A DNA stretch of 64,000 nt, taken from the NCBI RefSeq assembly GCF_003217775.1, contig NZ_QJVJ01000011.1, positions 1 to 64,000 on the forward strand, in the 5' to 3' direction. Of the stretch, positions 9,186-18,462 are shown in pieces; within the stretch, counting starts at the first letter, position 1, and each line of letters starts with the position of its first letter. The DNA is from Paenibacillus flagellatus (lineage in GTDB: Bacteria > Bacillota > Bacilli > Paenibacillales > NBRC-103111). The notes beneath the pieces were generated by a model. It did no database searches. It was not told where the DNA came from and worked only from the letters and a program-made list of their open reading frames with translations. Made by a program: the position numbers and the translations under genes.

Positions 9186-10108
9186 GCCCGCACCCCCTTC
9201 GTAATTTCCAGAAAGACGTCTTCCAGGTCCGTCTGCGCCTCGCTGAACGACAGCACCTTGTAGCCGCCGGAGACGAGCAGCTTGAGCAGCTCCCACTGCT
9301 CCTCGTCCCGACCGCCGAAATGAACGTGCACGCCCAGCTCGTCGTGCAGGACGAGCGATACGAGCGGCAGCTCCTTCAAGAAGGCGACCGCGTCCTCCTC
9401 GCGGTCTACGAACCGGATATGCAGCACCCGGTTCGCCCGCATCCGCTGCTGGATGTCGGTTACTTTCCCTTTCGCGAGCAGCACTCCGTTCTCGATAACG
9501 CCGATTTCGTCGACCATCTCGGCGAGCTCCGGCAAAATGTGCGACGAGATGATGATCGTCTTGCCCATCGTCTTGAGCTCCTTCAAGATTTCCCGCATCT
9601 CGATGCGCGCCCTCGGGTCGAGACCGGACGCCGGCTCGTCGAGAATGAGCAGCTCGGGATCGTGGACGAGCGAGCGCGCCAGACAGAGCCGCTGCTTCAT
9701 GCCGCGCGAGAGCGAATCGACGTAGAAGTCCGCTTTATCGGTCAAATTGACGAGCTCGAGCAGCTGCGGAATGAGCTTGAGCCGTTCGGAACGCGGAATG
9801 CCGTAGCTGGCGCCGTAAAAGTCCAAATACTCCGTCGTTTTGAAATTGTCGTAGACGCCGAAGAAGTCCGGCATATATCCGATCAGCCGCCGCACTTCTT
9901 TCGGGTACTCGGTCACCTCGTACCCTCCGACTTTGGCCGTCCCCGAAGTCGGAAGAAGCAGCGTCGCCAAGATGGACATCGTCGTCGACTTGCCCGCCCC
10001 GTTCGGGCCGACGAAGCCGAACACCGTTCCTTTGTCGATCGTCAGATCGAGACGGTTGAGCGCGGTAAAGTTGCCGTACGTTTTCGTCAGCTCCCGGATT
10101 TCGATCAT
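9182..10108 (-). CDS. ABC transporter ATP-binding protein (ABC-2/NatA type)
   Basis: Protein of 308 residues. Walker A is GPNGAGKST near residue 35, the Q-loop region includes IGYMPDFFGVY, the signature is LSRGMKQRL near 134, and Walker B is LLILDEPASGLD followed by the switch histidine (SSHILPEL). A C-terminal extension of about 80 residues resembles regulatory tails of CcmA/NatA-type ATPases. It overlaps the preceding 800-residue protein gene by 4 bp and the permease gene by 4 bp, so all three are coupled. It powers the permease encoded next. Confidence 0.95.
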   Translation of the reverse strand: MIEIRELTKTYGNFTALNRLDLTIDKGTVFGFVGPNGAGKSTTMSILATLLLPTSGTAKVGGYEVTEYPKEVRRLIGYMPDFFGVYDNFKTTEYLDFYGASYGIPRSERLKLIPQLLELVNLTDKADFYVDSLSRGMKQRLCLARSLVHDPELLILDEPASGLDPRARIEMREILKELKTMGKTIIISSHILPELAEMVDEIGVIENGVLLAKGKVTDIQQRMRANRVLHIRFVDREEDAVAFLKELPLVSLVLHDELGVHVHFGGRDEEQWELLKLLVSGGYKVLSFSEAQTDLEDVFLEITKGVRA

Positions 10109-12507
10109 CGCTTGACAGCTCCTTCCACGGTCAAATCGGGGTAATTGAACCGGCCGCCGTTTTGGCTGTTCGTTACTTTAAGACGAATGCCGTTGCCGCC
10201 CGTCAACGCTTCCTTCAGCTGCTCGGCGGTCAGCTCCGTCTTCCCTCCCTGCAGCGGGGCCCACGATTGCTTGCTCTCGTTCCACAGCTCCACCGCGAAC
10301 GACGGCTGCTGCGCCATCGACAGCGTCGCCTTTTCGAACTGCCATTCTTTTCGTTCGGGAAGCCGGAACACGATCGTAAAGTCGCCCTTGCCCACGTCGA
10401 TGCCCCCGTTAAAGTACGAGCTCATATGCGTGACGTTGCTCGTCTCCACGAACGGCGTAAGAATGCCGCGCGGGATGAACACCCGATCGCCTTGCACGAA
10501 ATCGAGCTTGAGCCGCTGCACGAACATGTCGATCCGCTCGCTCGCGACCGGCTTGCCGTCGATTTTGAACAACGCTTCCTTCGACTTCGCGAAACCGATC
10601 AAAGTCGGCTCGAGCTGACGAGAGTTGACGGGGCCGTTCCATTTCGACTGGGAGTAGCTGTTCAATAGCGACCGCTCGCGCTGATTCATATCCCGATTGC
10701 CTTGATAAGGAAAAACGTAGTTCCCCCAATCTCCACCCGGCATGCCGGGGGAAGCGGCCGGCGACAATTGGAACGGCTTCTTCTCGCCCGGCTTCATGTC
10801 GCCGATGCGAACCCATTGCGAGCCGAAGAACAGTCCCGCTTCGTACAGATCGCCTTTTGTCAAGTTCGTCACTTCGCCCTTGACGCCCGAAGCGTCGATA
10901 GAGATCGAATAGTCGAACTTGCCGGCATCGGACACCGCTTCCTGCGCGCCGAACGCCTTGCGCACCGACCAGAACGGCACGTTCTCGAACGAGGCTACCG
11001 TCCGTTCGGCGTCCGTGCGAATAATCATGTCGGCGTTGCCGCCCTGCAGCGTGCGTCCGTCGTTGACCATAAACGGCGAAATGCTCCGTTTGCCGCTCCA
11101 TTCGATCTCGTAGTCGCCCCCGCTCGGGACGAATACGGACGAGGCGGCCATCCGCGTCGCGCTGCCGGTCCCCGAAAGCTCGTTGACGGCGAGCGTCTGA
11201 GCGAGCGTCGAGCCGCGGTCGGAGGCGCCGACGGCATAGATGAGCACGCTCGTCACGACGGCGATGGACGGGATGGCGAACCACGCCCATTCCCGGCGGT
11301 CGATTCGTTTCAGCACCAAATAGAGCGCGGGCGCCACCACGATCGCATAGACGAGAAACAGCAGCGTCAGCACGCCGTAAGCGGGAGGGACCAGCTCCGG
11401 GAACTGTTCCAGCGCGTTGTTCAGCTCCCACATATTGTCCCACGCCCCCATGGGGCCTCTGCTCGCTCCGTTCGATACGAGGGAGCCCGACAGCAGCCGT
11501 TCCCATATCGCCGGGTTCCCGGTCCACGAGGCGACGGGTTGAAGAGCCAGGTCGTAGGCGACGTATGTAATCGAACCTTGACCATGCCGCTTTTCGACGA
11601 TGAGCGGAACCCCTTTCTCCGCATACAGCGTCTCCCCATCCTTCACCGTCGCCGACGACACCGTGAACGCACCGTTCAGCGGCAGCTCCTTCCCCGTCGC
11701 CCTTGCGAACTCGTCCAACGTCGTGACGGCCGTCGTCCCCGACACGGTGACGGGCGACCATTCGCCGAACGCCGCCGCCGTCTTCGCATAGCCGGCCCCG
11801 CCGGCGAGCACCAGCCTGCCTCCGCGCTCCGCCCACGCCGCGATTTGCTTCGCCTGCTCCGGCTTCAGCGCGTCGGTCGGCGCGTCGTTGAACGCGATGA
11901 CGTCGAGCCCGTCAAGCATCGTCGCTTCCCACGGGAAGTCGGCGATCGGCAGCCTCACGGTCTGGACCTGGTACCCTTTCTGATTCAGCAGCGACAAAAA
12001 GTTGAGCGTATCCGGATCGCGCGCCACGACGCCCACGAAGAGCGTTTCGGGCGATATCGGCTTCGTCTCGATCGATACGTTGCCTTGCGAGAACGGAACC
12101 GGCGAGCCTTGATCGACCCCTTTGTCGTAAAAAAGGACGATATTGTTGTTGGCATTCATCATTTTGCCGGGCAGCGTCATCCAGACGACCTTCGTCGTTT
12201 GCCGCGGCAAATCGACGTGCTGCGCGTATACGACGCTTCTCCCGCCGTTCGGGTCTCCCGTCATCCGCACGGCCAGCTCGCCGGACACGTCGTCACCCTT
12301 GTTCGTCAACGTAAACTTGACCGGAAACCATTTTCCGTTTTTCATTTTGCCGTCGATGCCGGGCTCGACAACGATGTCGATCGGCCCTTTTTGCGCGAAA
12401 GCCGTTTCGACGGCGGCAGCGGCGAACGCCGCCCATAGAACCGCGACCATCAGCGCGGCTCCGATCCAGCGGGCCCACCGGCTCCGCCCGTAGATGCGAT
12501 TATCCAC
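10105..12507 (-). CDS. Large secreted/membrane protein heading the MoxR-VWA cluster
   Basis: Protein of 800 residues, not recognised by name. A signal peptide or anchor lies at about residues 14-38 (WIGAALMVAVLWAAFAAAAV). It is followed by a beta-sandwich region, an amidotransferase-like fold (GLDVIAFNDAPTDALKPEQ, then GGRLVLAGG), a pair of central helices near residues 375-430, and a long extracellular C-terminal region. The start is a GTG with AAAGGGG seven bases before it. A likely -10 box (TATAAT) is at 12547-12552 with only a weak -35, giving a short leader; this is the first gene of the cluster. It overlaps the ABC ATPase by 4 bp. The fold order resembles the neighbouring VWA proteins minus the VWA domain, so it may be a structural partner. 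Confidence 0.8.
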   Translation of the reverse strand: MDNRIYGRSRWARWIGAALMVAVLWAAFAAAAVETAFAQKGPIDIVVEPGIDGKMKNGKWFPVKFTLTNKGDDVSGELAVRMTGDPNGGRSVVYAQHVDLPRQTTKVVWMTLPGKMMNANNNIVLFYDKGVDQGSPVPFSQGNVSIETKPISPETLFVGVVARDPDTLNFLSLLNQKGYQVQTVRLPIADFPWEATMLDGLDVIAFNDAPTDALKPEQAKQIAAWAERGGRLVLAGGAGYAKTAAAFGEWSPVTVSGTTAVTTLDEFARATGKELPLNGAFTVSSATVKDGETLYAEKGVPLIVEKRHGQGSITYVAYDLALQPVASWTGNPAIWERLLSGSLVSNGASRGPMGAWDNMWELNNALEQFPELVPPAYGVLTLLFLVYAIVVAPALYLVLKRIDRREWAWFAIPSIAVVTSVLIYAVGASDRGSTLAQTLAVNELSGTGSATRMAASSVFVPSGGDYEIEWSGKRSISPFMVNDGRTLQGGNADMIIRTDAERTVASFENVPFWSVRKAFGAQEAVSDAGKFDYSISIDASGVKGEVTNLTKGDLYEAGLFFGSQWVRIGDMKPGEKKPFQLSPAASPGMPGGDWGNYVFPYQGNRDMNQRERSLLNSYSQSKWNGPVNSRQLEPTLIGFAKSKEALFKIDGKPVASERIDMFVQRLKLDFVQGDRVFIPRGILTPFVETSNVTHMSSYFNGGIDVGKGDFTIVFRLPERKEWQFEKATLSMAQQPSFAVELWNESKQSWAPLQGGKTELTAEQLKEALTGGNGIRLKVTNSQNGGRFNYPDLTVEGAVKR

Positions 12508-12702
12508 TTCGGTTCCCCTTTCCGTTTCCCCTGCCGTTCTTCCTCCATTATAGACGAAGCCGGCGCGAAAAGGTTACATGGGCGGACAACCGTATCCGTA
12601 ATCCGACAAGTGCGAAGCCGTGTCCGCCCTGAACGGGGTTCGAAGCCGCCGTTGTGCCGGGCGCGGACCATGACGTCGGTTGGGCCGACGAAGCCGCGAA
12701 GC

Positions 12703-12738
12703 AAAAAAAACAACCTCCGGACAGCTCCGGAGGTTGTT
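12703..12738 (-). terminator. Rho-independent terminator after the TerC gene
   Basis: A perfect 13-bp stem (12709-12721 with 12726-12738) with a 4-base loop is followed, on the minus strand, by eight U. It lies 16 bp past the TerC stop codon and separates that gene from the MoxR-VWA cluster. Confidence 0.95.
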
Positions 12739-12753
12739 TCGCTTCGGGAACGC

Positions 12754-13428
12754 TCAAGCCGGCCTGCCAGCGGCCGAATGCGTCCGTTTCCATATGAAAC
12801 CGGCGAGAATGACGAATACCGTCGTCACGACCGGGATGACCCAATGCGCGGTGTTGTTGTGATGCAGGACGTACTGCTGCATTTTCTCGTCGCTGACGAA
12901 CATTTCGCCCGACGTATAGCCGAGAATGCCCGCGCCCGCGTAGACGAGAATCGGGAACCTGTTCAGCAGGTTCATGACGAGCGTGCTGCCCCAAATAATG
13001 ATCGGAATGCTGAGCCCGATCCCCAAAATGATGACCGGGATGTTCCCTTCGGCCTTCGCCGCGATCGCCAGCACGTTGTCGAGGCTCATGACGAAGTCGG
13101 CGACGATGATCGTCCAGATCGCCTTGCCGAGCGATGACGCCTCCTTGACGTGTGCGTGGCTGTCGTCGTCCGCCAGCAGCTTGACGGCGATCCAGAGCAG
13201 CAGCAGCGAGCCCGCCGCTTGGATGTAGGGCACGGTCAGCAGGTAGACGGCCACGACCGTCAAGACGAGACGCAGGCCGATCGCGCCGAACGCCCCCCAC
13301 CAAATCGCCTGCTTCCGCTGATGCAGCGGCAAATTTTTGCTGGCGAGCGCGATGACGACCGCATTATCCCCGCTCAGCACGATATTGATCAGCATAATTT
13401 GCAGAAACAGCAAAAACCAATCCAACAT
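12754..13428 (-). CDS. TerC family integral membrane protein (YjbE-like)
   Basis: Protein of 224 residues from the ATG that has GGAGG seven bases upstream; the further upstream in-frame ATG lacks a ribosome site. About seven hydrophobic helices are seen, with the family's two conserved acidic motifs: NIVLSGDNAVVIALA near residue 15 and DFVMSLDNVLAIAA near residue 110, which carry the metal-binding Asp residues inside the membrane. A His/Asp-rich loop (DDDSHAHVKE) sits between them. TerC proteins of this size are linked to manganese or other metal export; the substrate here is not shown. A leader of about 130 nt precedes it (see findings). Confidence 0.9.
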   Translation of the reverse strand: MLDWFLLFLQIMLINIVLSGDNAVVIALASKNLPLHQRKQAIWWGAFGAIGLRLVLTVVAVYLLTVPYIQAAGSLLLLWIAVKLLADDDSHAHVKEASSLGKAIWTIIVADFVMSLDNVLAIAAKAEGNIPVIILGIGLSIPIIIWGSTLVMNLLNRFPILVYAGAGILGYTSGEMFVSDEKMQQYVLHHNNTAHWVIPVVTTVFVILAGFIWKRTHSAAGRPA

Positions 13429-13640
13429 GAGCAATCCTCCCGCTTTGAATCGCATGAAAGCATAAGCCGCCGCCGACCCCCGCCGGCGAACGGGAAGCTA
13501 TACCGGAACCGTACGGCCGCGACGCGAAAACGTTTCGTCGGATACGACGGAAAATCGCATACATTGTACCTTATTCGACGCGGGTACAGGCTATGCGAAT
13601 GAAATCGTCCTCGGAACCGTCCACGGAATCGCCGACCTCC

Positions 13641-14849
13641 TCAAAACAACCGGTCTTCCTCGGACGACTTGTCGTCGGGCTTGATCCACATCGTCTCCGT
13701 CTTGTCCACCGCCTGGCGAATCGCCTCCGGAAGCCAATCCTCCATCCATTCCTCCTGCCGCTCGACCACCTTCAGACTCGGATTCGTCGAAGGCGATTTC
13801 GGCACGAACAGCGTGCAGCAGTCTTCGTACGGAAGAATCGAGATCGGAAACGTTTCGAGCTTCTCGGCGATCGTCATAATGTCGATTTTGTCCATCATGA
13901 CGAGCGGCCGCAAAACCGGGAGCGTCGCGGCGCGTCCGATCACGTTCATGCTGGCGAGCGTCTGGCTGGCCACCTGTCCCAAGCTTTCGCCGGTCACGAT
14001 GGCGAGCGCCTCGCGCTTCTCGGCCAGCTGCTCCGTAATGCGGAACATCGCGCGGCGCATTAGCGTAATGAGCAAATTTTCGCGGCACGTCTCCTTCAGC
14101 CGGGTTTGAATGTCCGTGAACGGGACGAGATGGAGCATGATCGAGCCCGCGTAATCGGACAGCACCCGGGTGAGGTCGATCACCTTCTGCTTCGCCCGTT
14201 CGCTCGTATACGGGTAGCTGTGGAAATGAACCGCCTCGATGCGCAGCCCCCGCTTCATCGCGAACCAGCCGGCGACGGGGCTGTCGATGCCGCCTGACAG
14301 CATGAGCATCGCTTTGCCGTTGCTGCCGAGCGGGAAACCGCCCGGTCCGGGGACCGATTCGGAATAGACGAACGTTTCGTTTTGGCGTATTTCGATGCGC
14401 AGCTCGACGTCGGGATCGTGCACGTCTACCTTGAGCCCTTCGACATGCTGGAGCACGTGTCCCCCGACAAGCCGGTGCATTTCGAACGTATCGTGCGGAA
14501 ATTGCTTGTCGACGCGTTTGACGCTCACTTTGAACGTCTCCGGCTTGACCGGCAGCCGGCTCATCGCCCGGAGCGCCGCCTCCCGGATCGGTTCAAGCGC
14601 GGACTCGGTCTTGATCGCCGGACTGAACGACAGAAGGCCGAACACCTTTTCGAGCGCCTTCGCCGCAGCCTCGAACCGCTCCCCGTTCAGCTCGACGTAC
14701 ATGCGCCCGTACGATTCCGTCCGCAGCACCGCGTTCGGGAGCGGCTTCAGCACCCGTTTGATTTGCTGCACGATTTGGTTTTCGAAGCGGGCCCGGTTTC
14801 TTCCTTTCAGCATGAGCTCGCCGAAGCGGAGCAATATAACGTCGTTCAC
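13641..14849 (-). CDS. thiI: tRNA 4-thiouridine synthase ThiI
   Basis: Protein of 402 residues that uses ATP to adenylate U8 of tRNA and inserts sulfur taken from the desulfurase. It has the N-terminal ferredoxin-like and THUMP domains (about residues 1-165), then the PP-loop SGGIDSPV motif near residue 187 and the family sequence GESLGQVASQTL. No C-terminal rhodanese domain is present, as in Bacillus ThiI. The GTG start has AAGGAGG five to six bases upstream and overlaps the stop codon of the cysteine desulfurase gene, so the two are coupled; the desulfurase supplies the sulfur. Confidence 0.95.
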   Translation of the reverse strand: MNDVILLRFGELMLKGRNRARFENQIVQQIKRVLKPLPNAVLRTESYGRMYVELNGERFEAAAKALEKVFGLLSFSPAIKTESALEPIREAALRAMSRLPVKPETFKVSVKRVDKQFPHDTFEMHRLVGGHVLQHVEGLKVDVHDPDVELRIEIRQNETFVYSESVPGPGGFPLGSNGKAMLMLSGGIDSPVAGWFAMKRGLRIEAVHFHSYPYTSERAKQKVIDLTRVLSDYAGSIMLHLVPFTDIQTRLKETCRENLLITLMRRAMFRITEQLAEKREALAIVTGESLGQVASQTLASMNVIGRAATLPVLRPLVMMDKIDIMTIAEKLETFPISILPYEDCCTLFVPKSPSTNPSLKVVERQEEWMEDWLPEAIRQAVDKTETMWIKPDDKSSEEDRLF

Positions 14850-15991
14850 CGGTACCTCCTTAGCTGTTCCACCGTTTGCTGCAGCGCATCCGCCAGCCGG
14901 TCGATTTCGGCCGCCGTATGGTCGGCCGACATGCTGATGCGCAGCCCGCTCGACGCCCGCGCGCGATCCGCCCCGCAGGCGAGCAGGACGCGGCTGGGCC
15001 GGTCTTCGCCCGACGAGCAGGCGGACTTGGTGGAAATATAAATGCCGTGCTCTTCCAACGCATGCACGACGACCTCGGACTTGAAGCCCGGCGCGGAAAC
15101 GTGCACGATGTGCGGGGCCATGTCCGTCTCGGTCGCGGAGCCGTTGTAGACAAGATCCGGAATCGATTGGAGACGGTCCAGCAGCTGCCGGCGCAGCTCC
15201 ATTAGCCGGGCGAACGCCGCCTCTCTTCGTTCCATCGTCATCCGGAACGCTTTGGCGAGCCCGACGATGCCCGGCACGTTTTCGGTGCCGGACCGGTCTC
15301 CCCCTTCCTGCCCGCCGCCAATCAGAATCGGCTGCAGCGTAACGCCTTTGCGCCGGTATAGGAAGCCGTTTCCCTTCGGTCCGCGAATTTTGTGAGCCGA
15401 CGCCGAGAGCAGATCGATGCCCCATTCGGCCGGCTGCACCGGAATTTTGCCGACGCTCTGCACGGCATCGACGTGGAACAGGACGCGCGGCTTGTCGCGC
15501 AGCGCGGCCCCGATTTCGCGGACCGGCTGGATCGTGCCGATCTCGTTATTGACATGCATGACGCTGACGAGAATCGTGTCGTCGCGCACCGCGCCCAATA
15601 CGTCCTCGGCGGTTACCCGCCCCGTCCCGTCCGGGGTCACGTACGTCACCTCGTAGCCGAGACGCTCGAGATAAACGCAGCATTCAGATACGGAAGCGTG
15701 CTCGATGGCGGTGGTGACGATATGTTTGCCCCGTCCTCCGTGCTGCAGCGCCGTTCCGATTACGGCCAAGTTGTTGCTTTCGGTGCCCCCGGAGGTGAAC
15801 ACGATTTCGTCGGGATGCGCTCCGAGCAGCCTGGCGACTTGTTCTCTAGCCTTCGCGAGCAGACGCTCGGCGTCGATCCCGATCCGATGGATCGAGGACG
15901 GATTGCCGAAATGGCGATCCATCACTTCCCGCACCGCATCGACGACTTCCTCGTATGGAGGGGTTGTGGCGCAATGGTCGAAATATAGCAT
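14846..15991 (-). CDS. Cysteine desulfurase (NifS/IscS family, ThiI partner)
   Basis: Protein of 381 residues, a PLP enzyme that releases sulfur from cysteine as an enzyme persulfide. The start LYFDHCATTPP is typical. The PLP lysine is in SASAHKIRGPKG near residue 200, the cofactor His in TTAIEHASV, and the catalytic Cys in STKSACSSGE near residue 325 on a short loop. It is translationally coupled to thiI downstream, the same pairing as nifZ-thiI in B. subtilis, so it most likely serves tRNA thiolation. An AAAGGAG site precedes the ATG. Confidence 0.93.
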   Translation of the reverse strand: MLYFDHCATTPPYEEVVDAVREVMDRHFGNPSSIHRIGIDAERLLAKAREQVARLLGAHPDEIVFTSGGTESNNLAVIGTALQHGGRGKHIVTTAIEHASVSECCVYLERLGYEVTYVTPDGTGRVTAEDVLGAVRDDTILVSVMHVNNEIGTIQPVREIGAALRDKPRVLFHVDAVQSVGKIPVQPAEWGIDLLSASAHKIRGPKGNGFLYRRKGVTLQPILIGGGQEGGDRSGTENVPGIVGLAKAFRMTMERREAAFARLMELRRQLLDRLQSIPDLVYNGSATETDMAPHIVHVSAPGFKSEVVVHALEEHGIYISTKSACSSGEDRPSRVLLACGADRARASSGLRISMSADHTAAEIDRLADALQQTVEQLRRYR

Positions 15992-16047
15992 CCGTCTTTC
16001 TCCTTTATTTCACTCGAAATCCGCGGCCCTCGCCCGAGACCGACAGC

Positions 16048-16090
16048 AAAAAAGACGATCGAGCCGGTTTCGAGAAAAACCGGTCGATCG
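16048..16090 (-). terminator. Terminator after the lytic transglycosylase
   Basis: Stem of about 14 bp with one bulge (CGATCGA and CCGGTTT arms) and a 6-base loop, followed on the minus strand by six U. It lies between the transglycosylase stop and the desulfurase start. Confidence 0.8.
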
Positions 16091-16127
16091 CTCCTCGCCC
16101 TCGGCCCGTCGCACGGTCCGCTTATGG

Positions 16128-16820
16128 CTATAGCGCCGCATACTGCAGCTTCGTATCCAATACCCGGCGGACGTAGCGCTGCGTCTCCTGGGGGAGCAAA
16201 TGCAGCTTGTCCCGCAAATCGGCGTCCGTCCGGATGCCGAGCCTGTCGACTCTGCCGGGGCCCGCGTTGTAGGCGGCCAGCGCTACCGCTTCGTTGCCGT
16301 CGTATTTGCGCAGCAGGCCGGACAAAAACCGGGTGCCGCCATCTATATTTTGCGCCGGATCGAAAGGATCGGATACGCCGAGCCCTTCTCCCGTTCCGTC
16401 CATTAGCTGCATAAGCCCTTTCGCCCCCGCCGACGAAACCGCGTAAGGATTAAACGACGATTCGTGATGGATGACCGCCTTGATCAGGCTGGGCTCGACG
16501 CCGTACTTGGCGCCGGCTTCCGCCACCAGCGGATCGTAGGCGCCCGGCCTCGACGGTCCGTAAGCGGAGCGCTGCATGCTGTGCAGCGCCGTATTGGCCG
16601 TATAGGCCGCCATCGGCAAGCCGGCCGCACCGGCGCGTCCCCCGTTCGACGCGGAGGCGTTCCCCGCCGACGGCTCGGCCGACGCGGTCGCGAGCAGCGA
16701 GTCGAGCAGCGTCAGGAAGTCGGAGGAATCGGCGGAGGTACCGCCGGATGACGACAGCGGATTGCCCGGTTGGAACTGAAGCCGCAGCAGCTGTTGGATC
16801 ATTCTCGGATCGATGCTCAT
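16128..16820 (-). CDS. Lytic transglycosylase (SLT domain)
   Basis: Protein of 230 residues. The C-terminal 120 residues form an SLT domain: the catalytic Glu lies in KAVIHHESSFNPYAVSSAGA, followed by GLMQLM and the AYNAGPGRV motif. The first 100 residues are low-complexity and Ser/Ala/Gly-rich. No clear signal peptide is seen, as in several small Bacillus SLT proteins. The ATG of MSIDPRM is preferred over the upstream ATG because GAGG lies seven bases before it. It cleaves the glycan strand of peptidoglycan to 1,6-anhydro ends. Confidence 0.88.
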   Translation of the reverse strand: MSIDPRMIQQLLRLQFQPGNPLSSSGGTSADSSDFLTLLDSLLATASAEPSAGNASASNGGRAGAAGLPMAAYTANTALHSMQRSAYGPSRPGAYDPLVAEAGAKYGVEPSLIKAVIHHESSFNPYAVSSAGAKGLMQLMDGTGEGLGVSDPFDPAQNIDGGTRFLSGLLRKYDGNEAVALAAYNAGPGRVDRLGIRTDADLRDKLHLLPQETQRYVRRVLDTKLQYAAL

Positions 16821-17037
16821 GGTCCAGCCTCGTTTCGACAAGTAAGTTCTCACCTATTGTACACCGTTTTCGTCCGGACGAACAGTCCGTAGTTCGGAGT
16901 CCGCTTATGGAAATGCCGCTTTATCAGTTTTTCTTATCGATTCGTAAAAATAGGCTGATCCGCGTTCACCCGGTAGGCGACGTTCCCATATCGTAACTAA
17001 GGAACCGGTAAACCGGACCGAATAGGAGAGGATTGCT

Positions 17038-18126
17038 GTGGTGCTTGGCATTATTGCGTTTGCAACCGCCTTTTTTTTCGCGGCCAACATAGGAGCGAGC
17101 GGTACGGCAGCCGCCATGGGAGCGGCATACGGGGGAGGCGCGCTGCGAAGCCGGACCGCGGCCGTATGGCTTGTCGCCGCTTTCGCGGTAGCGGGAGCGA
17201 TGCTGGGCGGCGGCGAAGTCGTCACGACGATCAGCAAAGGGATTATCCCGGAATCGATGATCTCGATCGAGGCGAGCGTCGTCATCCTGCTGTCCGCCGC
17301 GATCACGCTGTTTTCCGCCAATCGGATCGGGATCCCGCTGTCGACGAGCGAGGTGGCCGTCGGCAGCATCGTCGGCGTCGGGATCGCGTTTCGGAACGTG
17401 TATTGGGGAAACGTCGCCTTTATGGTCGCGGTCTGGATCGTCCTGCCTTTCGCGGCGTTCGCTATCGCCTACGCGCTCGGCCGGGCGTCGCGTCCGGTCG
17501 AGAGACTGCTCGCCCGCCTTCTGCCCGGCGCGGCGCCGAAGCTGCTTTCGGCTTGCCTCATCGCGATGGGCTGCTACGAAGCGTTCTCGGCCGGCATGAA
17601 TAACGTCGCGAACGCGATCGGGCCGATCGTCGGAGCGGGGCTCATTGGAACCGGCGCGGGAATCGCGCTCGGCTCGCTGTTCATGGCGGCGGGAGCGATT
17701 GCGATGGGCGGCCGGGTATTGGAGACGAACGGCAAAAAAATTACGAAGCTGACGCTCATGCAGGGCAGCGTCGTTTCCTTCACCTCGGGGACGCTCGTCA
17801 TTATCGCCTCGATGTTCGGCCTTCCCGTTCCGCTGACGCAAGCGACGACGATGGCGATTATGGGCGTCGGCACCGAGTCGATCGGCACCTCCCTGTTCCG
17901 GCAGCCGATCGTCAAGCGCATTTTCCGGGTATGGCTGTACTCCCCTTTGATCGCGATGATCGTGTCGCTGCTGTTGATGGAGACGGTGCTCCACGGCTCG
18001 TTTTGGTTAGCCTTCGCCATCGTAGCGTCACTCGCCTTCACGCTCGCGCTGCTGCTGCGCAAAACGAAGCTGCCCGCCGAAACGGCGGAATGTTACGCGC
18101 GACAAGCGGAGAAGCCGCTTCCTTGA
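17038..18126 (+). CDS. Inorganic phosphate transporter, PiT family
   Basis: Protein of 362 residues with about ten hydrophobic helices. The two PiT signature repeats are present: FAANIGASGTAAAMGAAYGG near residue 15 and SAGMNNVANAIGPIVGAG near residue 185, each carrying the conserved Asn. PiT proteins are low-affinity phosphate or metal-phosphate symporters. It starts at tandem GTG codons after a GGAGAGG site. The following 68-residue membrane protein gene lies 60-72 bp downstream. No PhoU-like gene is next to it, unlike many pit loci. Confidence 0.9.
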   Translation: MVLGIIAFATAFFFAANIGASGTAAAMGAAYGGGALRSRTAAVWLVAAFAVAGAMLGGGEVVTTISKGIIPESMISIEASVVILLSAAITLFSANRIGIPLSTSEVAVGSIVGVGIAFRNVYWGNVAFMVAVWIVLPFAAFAIAYALGRASRPVERLLARLLPGAAPKLLSACLIAMGCYEAFSAGMNNVANAIGPIVGAGLIGTGAGIALGSLFMAAGAIAMGGRVLETNGKKITKLTLMQGSVVSFTSGTLVIIASMFGLPVPLTQATTMAIMGVGTESIGTSLFRQPIVKRIFRVWLYSPLIAMIVSLLLMETVLHGSFWLAFAIVASLAFTLALLLRKTKLPAETAECYARQAEKPLP

Positions 18127-18198
18127 AAAGGGAATACCGGCGGCATCGATGGCGCATACTGGTAGTAGCTCGATTCGCGCGCAAAGGTGGGAACAGCC

Positions 18199-18393
18199 TT
18201 GCTGGAATGGATAAACCGGATCAACCTGCTATGGACGTTCGTCTTTTTGCTTGCCGGCCACGCCTTGCTGTATTATTCGTTAGGCAACGCCGATTGGTTT
18301 ACGCTGGCGCTGCTCGCCGCCCTTGTCGATACGGGCGTCGTAGCGGTCATCCAGACGCTCGGGCGCATTACCCGGAAGCAGTCGAACGATTGA
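18199..18393 (+). CDS. Small membrane protein, function unknown
   Basis: Encodes 64 residues from a TTG (LLEWINRINLLWTFVFLL) that has AAAGGTGG eight bases upstream; a GTG at 18187 is possible but would lie inside that ribosome site. Two hydrophobic segments (about residues 8-22 and 30-50) and a basic tail (TRKQSND) suggest an inner-membrane protein. It follows the phosphate transporter and ends just before a strong terminator, so it may share its transcript. Confidence 0.6.
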   Translation: MLEWINRINLLWTFVFLLAGHALLYYSLGNADWFTLALLAALVDTGVVAVIQTLGRITRKQSND

Positions 18394-18421
18394 GTTTCGC
18401 CGCGGGAAGCGGCACACGACG

Positions 18422-18447
18422 AAAAAGCACCGAAATCGGTGCTTTTT
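18422..18447. terminator. Bidirectional terminator
   Basis: Perfect 12-bp stem (AAAAAGCACCGA with its complement) and a 2-base loop, with A and T runs on both flanks. It serves the pit unit on the plus strand and the 143-residue gene on the minus strand. Confidence 0.93.
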
Positions 18448-18462
18448 GCGTTCCACGAATCG

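Noticed and set aside
12508-12600. Strong sigma-A promoter for the MoxR-VWA cluster
   Set aside because: TATAAT is present at 12547-12552 but no convincing -35 at 16-18 bp, so it is kept only as a note in the first gene.
13429-13590. yybP-ykoY manganese riboswitch before TerC gene
   Set aside because: The conserved core of that riboswitch is not recognised in the leader.
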